Source: Candidatus Hydrothermota bacterium (GTDB lineage: Bacteria; Hydrothermota; Hydrothermia; UBA1063). Taken from it: a stretch of DNA of 5,962 bases. Location of the stretch: contig QNDO01000099.1 in assembly GCA_003644895.1 (NCBI GenBank), positions 1-5,962 on the forward strand, read 5' to 3'. Shown here piece by piece: positions 1-4,604 of the stretch (the first letter of the stretch is position 1; every line of letters starts with the position of its first letter). Both the position numbers and the translations under genes were made by a program. The notes under the pieces were generated by a model. The model made no database searches, was not told the DNA's origin, and saw nothing but the letters and a program-made list of their open reading frames with translations.

Positions 1-135
1 AGCAAATTCCTGTTCAAATTTTTTTGATTCAGGTCCCAGAGACACCCATCCACTGCGGATGATTTTATCTATAGCTTTTATTTCTTCTTTTCCAAAGTCG
101 ATATTAAATAGGGGTATTTTGTATGGGGATTTCAA
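1..135 (-). CDS. DegT/DnrJ/EryC1/StrS-family PLP-dependent aminotransferase, N-terminal 45 residues (partial)
   Basis: Only the first 45 codons are present and the gene continues past the left edge. The translation contains IPLFNIDFGKEEIKAIDKII (residues 7-26), then RSGWVSLGPESKKFEQEFA (27-45). This matches the opening of sugar aminotransferases of the DegT/DnrJ/EryC1/StrS family, in which a short strand, an 'EEI..I' helix, an 'SGW...GP' turn and an 'FE.EFA' helix lead into the PLP-binding fold. Members transaminate nucleotide-linked keto-sugars for surface glycans or modified sugars. The catalytic lysine lies outside the window, so activity cannot be judged. The start is TTG at 135-133, sharing four bases (TTGA) with the pnp stop. 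No ATG or GTG lies upstream in this frame before a stop, and no clear Shine-Dalgarno sequence is seen, so translation is probably coupled to pnp. Family assignment is fairly sure; the substrate is unknown. Confidence 0.8.
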   Translation of the reverse strand, partial: MKSPYKIPLFNIDFGKEEIKAIDKIIRSGWVSLGPESKKFEQEFA

Positions 136-2246
136 TTTTTGTTCTGGGGCTTCTCTATTGTTTTTATTCCACCCTTTAGTGCTTGGCGTCTCGAGAGTTT
201 GAATCTTCCAAGCTCATCTATATCGATGACCTTAACCAGTACCTTATCCCCCACCTTTAAAATGTCCTCCACCTTTTTTACTCTATAATCTGCAAGCTCA
301 GATATATGCAGCAGGCCCTCTTTACCGGGTAAAACCTCCACAAAGGCACCAAAAGGTGCAATTCTCGTTACCTTACCCATGTATATCTTACCCAGTTCCA
401 CCTCCTCAACTAATTGGCTGACCATCTGTTTTGCCCTTTCCACATCTTCCTCTGAGCTCCCGGATATAATTACCCTTCCCGTTGAATCATCAATTTCTAT
501 CTTGGTTCCTGTCTCTTCGGTTATTTTTCTTATGGTTTTACCCCCGGGACCAATAACGAGTCCTATCTTTTCTCTTGGTATAAAGATAGAGCTCACCTTT
601 GGAGCATAGATTGAAAGGTTTTCCCTAGGGGCAGAGATGGTGGCGTTCATAATTCCAAGGATATATTCTCTAACTTCCTTAGCTCTTTCAAAAGTCTCTT
701 TTATAAGCTCTGTAGATAACCCTCTAATCTTAAGGTCAAGCTGTATGGCTGTGATCCCGTTGGAAGTTCCGGCTATCTTGAAATCCATATCCCCATAGTG
801 GTCTTCTGCTCCGACTATATCAGTTAAAAGTACATATTTTTCCCCTTCCCTTATCAGCCCTGTGGAAATTCCAGCACATGCCCTCTCAATAGGCACTCCA
901 GCATCCATTAAAGAAAGAGACGCTCCACAAACGGTAGCCATGGATGTGGAACCATTAGATTCAAGAATATCAGAGACAATTCTTATGGTATAAGGGAATT
1001 CCTCTTCTGAGGGGATTAGAGGAGCGATGGCCTTTTCCGCAAGATTCCCGTGGCCTATTTCCCTCCTTGATGGTCCTCTAAGGGGCTTTATTTCACCTGT
1101 GGAAAATGGGTGAAAGTTATAATGCAACATGAATCTCTTTTCCTCTTCAAACTCCAATTCTGACAGTCTTTGGACATCTTCCTTTGTGCCCAGGGTTGTG
1201 ACAACCAGCGCCTGGGTTTCTCCTCTTCTGAATATTGCAGATCCATGGGTACGGGGAAGTACCCCTACCTCGCAAGTGATAGGTCTTACATCTTTATATC
1301 CACGACCATCCACCCTAATGCCCTCATTTAGAGTCATCTCTCTGAGTGTCTTTTTCTCTATTTCGTAAAGGACCTGTCCTATTTCTAATTCAAGTCCTTC
1401 AAATTCCTCCTTCAGCTCTTCTTTGACCCTTTCCCTGATAGCATCAAGAGTTTCATTTCTTATCTTCTTTTCTTTAATATGCATGGCATTGTATATGTCT
1501 TCTCCTGCCAAGTCTTCCACCCTTTTTCTGAGTTCATCAGGGATTTCCAGTTTCTGATAGGGCTTTTTCTCCTGGCCCGCTATAGCTCTAAATTCTTCCT
1601 GAAGATCTTCTATTTCCTGTAAATAGGGAAGGGCAAATTCTATTGCTCCCATGACCACATCCTCGGGTATCTCTTTACCCCCAAATTCAATCATGTTAAT
1701 CTCACCCGAGGAGCCAGCAACCAGTAAATCGAACTCACTTTGTTCTATCTGAGAATTTGTGGGATTCAGAATATATTCACCGTTTATCCGCCCTATCCTC
1801 ACCGCACTGATGGGACCATCAAATTCTATTGGTGATATATGCATTGCTGCTGATGCTCCAATTATACCCAGGAAATTACTTTCGTTCTCCATATCATAGG
1901 ATAGAAGAAAGACCACTACCTCTATTTCATTCATCATATCCTTCGGAAAGCGCGGACGTATAGCTCTATCTATAGCTCTGCCGTGGAGTATTTCCCTATC
2001 ATGAGGTCTGGATTCTCTCTTGAGATACCCACCTGGAATTCTGCCGGCTGCATAAGCCTGCTCCCTGTATTCTACTAGAAGAGGAAGGAAATCTCTTTTT
2101 TCCTTTGATTCTCTGGAAACTACTGTTACGAGTAAAACCGTATCGCCATAGCTTATAATTACTGCGGAGTCTGCCTGTCTTGCAACTCGCCCTGTCTCTA
2201 TTCTAAGGAGACGCCCACCGATTTCTCTCTCTACTTTATGGATCAT
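132..2246 (-). CDS. pnp: polyribonucleotide nucleotidyltransferase (polynucleotide phosphorylase)
   Basis: This enzyme degrades RNA 3'-to-5' using phosphate and releases nucleoside diphosphates; it can also add tails in reverse. It is cytoplasmic and in the family acts as a trimer. All domains are present in 704 residues, the normal length: first RNase PH domain (about 10-207), helical linker (about 235-305), second RNase PH domain (about 320-530), KH domain (about 552-614, GPGG loop at 566-569) and S1 domain (about 619-688). By alignment to E. coli PNPase the phosphate-binding SNGSTS is at 430-435, the RNA-contacting arginines are R394/R395, and the metal/catalytic residues are D482, D488 and K490, all intact. 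The E. coli FFRR loop reads YLKR here (74-77), and the usual NFPPFS reads NFHPFS (377-382). The ATG overlaps the rpsO stop (ATGA). The C-terminal tail after S1 is short. Confidence 0.98.
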   Translation of the reverse strand: MIHKVEREIGGRLLRIETGRVARQADSAVIISYGDTVLLVTVVSRESKEKRDFLPLLVEYREQAYAAGRIPGGYLKRESRPHDREILHGRAIDRAIRPRFPKDMMNEIEVVVFLLSYDMENESNFLGIIGASAAMHISPIEFDGPISAVRIGRINGEYILNPTNSQIEQSEFDLLVAGSSGEINMIEFGGKEIPEDVVMGAIEFALPYLQEIEDLQEEFRAIAGQEKKPYQKLEIPDELRKRVEDLAGEDIYNAMHIKEKKIRNETLDAIRERVKEELKEEFEGLELEIGQVLYEIEKKTLREMTLNEGIRVDGRGYKDVRPITCEVGVLPRTHGSAIFRRGETQALVVTTLGTKEDVQRLSELEFEEEKRFMLHYNFHPFSTGEIKPLRGPSRREIGHGNLAEKAIAPLIPSEEEFPYTIRIVSDILESNGSTSMATVCGASLSLMDAGVPIERACAGISTGLIREGEKYVLLTDIVGAEDHYGDMDFKIAGTSNGITAIQLDLKIRGLSTELIKETFERAKEVREYILGIMNATISAPRENLSIYAPKVSSIFIPREKIGLVIGPGGKTIRKITEETGTKIEIDDSTGRVIISGSSEEDVERAKQMVSQLVEEVELGKIYMGKVTRIAPFGAFVEVLPGKEGLLHISELADYRVKKVEDILKVGDKVLVKVIDIDELGRFKLSRRQALKGGIKTIEKPQNKN

Positions 2247-2512
2247 CCTCTAATTCCAAGTTTCTTTATTAATTCGGTATAACGTTTAAAATTTTCTTTC
2301 TTTAAATATGCAAGGAGTCTTTTCCTTTTACCAACCATTTTTATAAGACCATATCTTGAATGGACGTCTTTTTTATAAATTTTTGAATGTTCAGTTAAAT
2401 CTTTGATTCTTTTTGTTAAAATTGCAATTTGGACTTCTGGAGATCCTGTATCACCCTCGTGTCTTGCCCATTCTTTTATGATTTTCTCTTTTTCTTCCTT
2501 ACTCAGCGTCAT
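2243..2512 (-). CDS. rpsO: 30S ribosomal protein S15
   Basis: S15 is a primary binder of 16S rRNA in the central domain of the small subunit and helps form an intersubunit bridge. The protein shows the family hallmarks in order: LSKEEKEKII at the start, then HEGDTGSPEVQIAILTKRI, then LTEHSKIYKKDVHSR, and YGLIKMVGKRKRLLAYLKK. Starting at the ATG at 2512 gives 89 residues, the classic S15 length, and an N-terminus (MTLSKEE) that lines up with the family. An in-frame GTG two codons upstream (2518-2516) sits 5 bases after the GGAGG ribosome binding site, whereas the ATG sits 11 bases after it, so initiation at 2518 (91 residues) remains possible. It is the first gene of the operon with pnp and overlaps it by four bases. 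Identity is certain; only the start is open. Confidence 0.96.
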   Translation of the reverse strand: MTLSKEEKEKIIKEWARHEGDTGSPEVQIAILTKRIKDLTEHSKIYKKDVHSRYGLIKMVGKRKRLLAYLKKENFKRYTELIKKLGIRG

Positions 2513-2523
2513 AATCACAAATA

Positions 2524-2529
2524 CCTCCC
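2524..2529 (-). promoter_or_regulatory. Shine-Dalgarno sequence of rpsO
   Basis: The minus strand reads GGGAGG here, inside AAAGGGAGGT, a strong complement to the 3' end of 16S rRNA. From GGAGG there are 5 bases to an in-frame GTG (2518) and 11 bases to the ATG (2512). This is what makes the rpsO start ambiguous: spacing favours GTG, family length favours ATG. Confidence 0.75.
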
Positions 2530-2548
2530 TTTTCTGTTGAAGTGTAAT

Positions 2549-2577
2549 ATTATAAATCCGGCACTTTATAAAGTCAA
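2549..2577 (-). promoter_or_regulatory. sigma-70-type promoter for rpsO-pnp-aminotransferase operon
   Basis: On the minus strand TTGACT (2577-2572) is followed by a 17-bp spacer and a perfect TATAAT (2554-2549). The -35 box differs from consensus in its last base only. Transcription should begin near 2542, giving a leader of about 24-30 nt that carries just the ribosome binding site. The promoter sits in the 66-bp gap after the PAP2 gene, so the ribosomal operon need not depend on read-through from the genes upstream. No riboswitch or S15-binding fold fits into so short a leader. Confidence 0.8.
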
Positions 2578-2584
2578 AAGAGCT

Positions 2585-3127
2585 TTAAAATAAATGAAAA
2601 TCCTCAATTCGATTTCTAAAATGCAGTGTCAATTTTGCCATAGAGAAACCGATTAGTGCTCCTGCCAGCATGTCAGTGGGCCAGTGCCTCTTCAGGTAGA
2701 TTCTGGAAAGTCCGACTCCAGTGGCCCAGATAAAGAGGGGAATCTGGTATCGGGGATAATGGTATGAAAAATAGGTTGCATAGAAAAAGGCTGCGGCGGT
2801 GTGACCTGATGGGAAAGATGAATTGCGTCTGGAATAGGGAGGAGTAGGCCTTCTTCGATTTGTAATATATTTAATTAAATCCACTGTTAAAAAATTAATT
2901 GTAACCCCGAGAGCAAGGGGTCTAACAATTCTTTGTTCTGTTGAATCTCCAAAGACTACATAGGCCAGTGTTATTCCCATGAGAGTTTTCCCATCCGCAG
3001 TGTGAGTCAGGTTCTCGAAGAGATAGTCAGAGAACTCTGATTTTAGAGAATTATGAAATTTATACAGCAATGTACTGTCTGCCCTCTGGATATTAAAGGA
3101 TAATATCAGGATAAAAAGTAGTTTCAA
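2585..3127 (-). CDS. PAP2-family membrane phosphatase (possible undecaprenyl-diphosphate or lipid phosphatase)
   Basis: This is a 180-residue membrane protein with all three motifs of the PAP2 acid phosphatase superfamily: K-x6-RP at 86-94 (KYITNRRRP), PSGH at 106-109, and SR-x5-H-x3-D at 141-152 (SRIYLKRHWPTD). The PSGH and third-motif histidines are the expected acid/base and nucleophile. Bacterial relatives remove phosphate from undecaprenyl diphosphate, phosphatidylglycerol phosphate or lipid A; which one applies cannot be told. Hydrophobic segments lie near 3-13 (signal peptide or anchor), 50-60, 67-85, 109-121, 129-141 and 153-168. The start is TTG at 3127-3125, supported by AAGGAGG ending 8 bases upstream, and it overlaps the DUF167 stop as TTGA. 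The two genes therefore form one transcription unit. Family sure, substrate open. Confidence 0.9.
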   Translation of the reverse strand: MKLLFILILSFNIQRADSTLLYKFHNSLKSEFSDYLFENLTHTADGKTLMGITLAYVVFGDSTEQRIVRPLALGVTINFLTVDLIKYITNRRRPTPPYSRRNSSFPSGHTAAAFFYATYFSYHYPRYQIPLFIWATGVGLSRIYLKRHWPTDMLAGALIGFSMAKLTLHFRNRIEDFHLF

Positions 3128-3387
3128 TTCACGAGCCTCCTTAATATCTCGTCTTTACCATCAATACCTTCTATATGGATCACCTTATTACGTGACTTTA
3201 GTCCATGGAGAATAATAACGGAGCTTTTTGGAATTTTTAGTTTTCTTGAAATTAGTTCAATAACAGCTTTGTTTGCCATTCCTTCCCTGGCTGGTTCCTT
3301 TATGGAAATTTTAATCTCTTCACCTGATATTTCAATCTTGTTCTGTTTTTTACCGGGTAATACTTTTATTCTTAGTTTGACACTCAT
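3124..3387 (-). CDS. DUF167 / UPF0235 (YggU-like) family protein
   Basis: This 87-residue soluble protein has the normal length of the DUF167 family. It carries the family pattern: an opening strand followed by LPGKKQNKIEI (10-20), the conserved loop EPAREGMANK (31-40; usually APPxxGKAN), a helix AVIELISRKL, KIPKSSVIILHG (51-62) and SRNK (65-68). The family is widespread in bacteria, archaea and eukaryotes; structures are known but no firm biochemical role is established, so none is claimed. The ATG at 3387 has no Shine-Dalgarno sequence and lies only 11 bases after a TATAAT on the minus strand, so the message may be almost leaderless. It is the first gene of a two-gene unit with the PAP2 phosphatase and is divergent from the DUF1343 gene, whose -35 box lies inside this coding sequence. 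Confidence 0.9.
   Translation of the reverse strand: MSVKLRIKVLPGKKQNKIEISGEEIKISIKEPAREGMANKAVIELISRKLKIPKSSVIILHGLKSRNKVIHIEGIDGKDEILRRLVN
3136..3142 (-). promoter_or_regulatory. Shine-Dalgarno sequence deciding the TTG start of the PAP2 gene
   Basis: The minus strand reads AAGGAGG at 3142-3136, within the last codons of the DUF167 gene. The TTG at 3127 follows after 8 bases, ideal spacing. This supports the non-ATG start and the four-base TTGA overlap between the two genes. Confidence 0.75.
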
Positions 3388-3406
3388 GTCCAGGTAAAAT
3401 TATAAT
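3377..3406 (+). promoter_or_regulatory. consensus sigma-70 promoter of the DUF1343 gene, predicting a leaderless mRNA
   Basis: A perfect TTGACA (3377-3382), an 18-bp spacer and a perfect TATAAT (3401-3406) precede the ATG at 3413 by only 6 bases. A normal start site 6-7 bases after the -10 box would fall on the ATG itself, so the transcript should have little or no leader. The -35 box and most of the spacer overlap the first codons of the divergent DUF167 gene. Confidence 0.75.
3399..3404 (-). promoter_or_regulatory. possible -10 box for the DUF167-PAP2 unit
   Basis: The minus strand reads TATAAT at 3404-3399, within the 12-bp palindrome AAATTATAATTT (3397-3408) that also contains the plus-strand -10 box. 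Transcription would start near 3392, about 5 bases before the ATG at 3387. No good -35 box is found: the best position with 17-bp spacing reads TGGCTT (3427-3422). An AT-rich palindrome yields TATAAT on both strands automatically, so this call is weaker than the plus-strand promoter. Confidence 0.4.
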
Positions 3407-3412
3407 TTATAA

Positions 3413-4546
3413 ATGAAGGTAAAGCCAGGTTTAGAACAAATAAGAAAAGTAGGCAGTAGGTTCAAAGGCAAGAAAATTGCTCTCTTGACCCACAGAGCGG
3501 CTTATACCAGTGATTTTCAGCATGCAGTGGATCTCTTTATAGAAAATGGACTAAAGCCCAAGCTTCTTTTATCACCAGAACACGGAATATTTTCTTCTAA
3601 AGCAGATGGTGCAATGGTGGGAAGGGAGGTTTTTAAAGGTATAGAGGTGATTTCTATCTACGATAAACGTGAAAGGGTAAAGGAAGATCTTCTTGATATT
3701 GAGATAATTTTTGTTGACTTACAGGATGTAGGAGTGAGATGCTACACCTATATCTCTGCCCTCAAAGACATTATGAAAGCGGCTGGTGAATTGGGAATAA
3801 AGGTTGTTGTCCTGGATAGACCCAATCCCTTGGGAGGAGAAAGAGTTGAGGGCCCAGTACTGGATGAAAGATATATATCGTATGTGGGTGTAGCTCCTAT
3901 ACCTTTTATCCATGGACTAACAATAGGGGAGATGGGGTATCTTTTTAAGGACATGTTTAAAATAGATGTTGATTACGAAGTTTTTAAAATGGAAGGCTGG
4001 AAGAGGGATATGTATTTTGATGAAACTGGTCTCCCCTGGATACCACCTTCTCCCGGCCTTCCCTGCTTTGAGAATGCTCTTTCTTATCCTGCTACCGTAT
4101 TTTTCGAAGGTACTAATATTTCTGAGGGTAGAGGTACAACTAGGCCTTTTATTGTTTTTGGTGCTCCTTGGATTAATAGTATAAAACTGGCAGAGGAATT
4201 GAACCAAAAAAATCTTCCAGGAGTCTATTTTATTCCAGCTGCTTTTACTCCCTGTGCCAGTAAATACAAAGATGAAAAATGTGAAGGTGTGGAATTGCTA
4301 GTGTTTAACAAGCGGAAATTTACCCCGATAATAACAATAGTTACATTATTTTATGAGCTATTTCAACATTATGTTGAAGAGATAGAATGGTTAGTTAGCA
4401 AAGGGAACTATTGGGTTGATCTTCTGTGGGGAGGTGATACTTTCAGGACTCACTTAGAGGCACAAGCCATAGAGACTCTCTTTGAAGAAGTGGGCAAAGG
4501 GTTAGATGATCTCAAAAAAATTGCCCAAGAGGTCCATTTGTATTGA
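3413..4546 (+). CDS. DUF1343 family protein, NamZ-like (GH171) putative exo-beta-N-acetylmuramidase
   Basis: The 377-residue protein belongs to DUF1343, whose characterised member is NamZ (formerly YbbC) of Bacillus subtilis, which removes terminal N-acetylmuramic acid from peptidoglycan fragments. Family signatures are clear: KIALLTHRAA (21-30), SPEHGIF (54-60), DLQDVGVRCYTY (102-113), VLDRPNPLGG (133-142), HGLTIGE (167-173), PWIPPSPGLP (208-217), EGTNISEGRGTT (232-243), and a C-terminal DLLWGGDTFR (336-345) ending in HLY. The glutamate and histidine of SPEHG lie in the conserved Rossmann-like domain that holds the proposed active site. No signal peptide is present, unlike the secreted Bacillus enzyme, which points to a cytoplasmic protein acting on imported or internal fragments. 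The ATG at 3413 has no ribosome binding site and follows its own -10 box by 6 bases. Activity is inferred from family only. Confidence 0.88.
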   Translation: MKVKPGLEQIRKVGSRFKGKKIALLTHRAAYTSDFQHAVDLFIENGLKPKLLLSPEHGIFSSKADGAMVGREVFKGIEVISIYDKRERVKEDLLDIEIIFVDLQDVGVRCYTYISALKDIMKAAGELGIKVVVLDRPNPLGGERVEGPVLDERYISYVGVAPIPFIHGLTIGEMGYLFKDMFKIDVDYEVFKMEGWKRDMYFDETGLPWIPPSPGLPCFENALSYPATVFFEGTNISEGRGTTRPFIVFGAPWINSIKLAEELNQKNLPGVYFIPAAFTPCASKYKDEKCEGVELLVFNKRKFTPIITIVTLFYELFQHYVEEIEWLVSKGNYWVDLLWGGDTFRTHLEAQAIETLFEEVGKGLDDLKKIAQEVHLY

Positions 4547-4560
4547 TTCTCTAAGTGAGT
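4448..4560. repeat. 12-bp perfect inverted repeat around the end of the DUF1343 gene
   Basis: ACTCACTTAGAG at 4448-4459, inside the coding sequence, is exactly repeated in inverse as CTCTAAGTGAGT at 4549-4560, just after the stop codon, leaving 89 bases between the arms. The right arm ends 7 bases before the -35 box of the next gene. It could pair as a long-range stem at the 3' end of the transcript or serve as a protein site. No T-tract follows, so it is not an ordinary intrinsic terminator. The match may be chance. Confidence 0.45.
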
Positions 4561-4567
4561 AGTTGTC

Positions 4568-4596
4568 TTGACATATATTGAATAAACGGTTATTAT
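4568..4596 (+). promoter_or_regulatory. sigma-70-type promoter of the GGDEF-ATPase gene, predicting a leaderless mRNA
   Basis: A perfect TTGACA (4568-4573), a 17-bp spacer and TATTAT (4591-4596, one mismatch to TATAAT) precede the ATG at 4605 by 8 bases. Transcription should start at about 4603, giving a leader of 0-2 bases. No Shine-Dalgarno sequence is present between promoter and start. This gives the gene its own promoter within the 58-bp gap after the DUF1343 gene. Confidence 0.7.
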
Positions 4597-4604
4597 TTAA
4601 TTCT

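Noticed and set aside
379..1368. Plus-strand open frames inside pnp (379-609 and 1129-1368)
   Set aside because: They are antisense to a full, highly conserved pnp, have no ribosome binding sites and match no family I recognise.
2564..2573. 10-bp palindrome CTTTATAAAG overlapping the -35/spacer of the rpsO promoter, considered as an operator
   Set aside because: It is short and AT-rich, expected by chance in this composition, and no second copy was found.
2519..2600. Intrinsic terminator after the PAP2 gene
   Set aside because: No GC-rich stem followed by a T-tract is present on the minus strand; the gap is filled by the rpsO promoter and ribosome binding site.
3719..4207. Several short open frames on both strands inside the DUF1343 gene
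   Set aside because: The DUF1343 frame shows conserved motifs throughout this stretch; the alternatives are low-complexity by-products in other frames.
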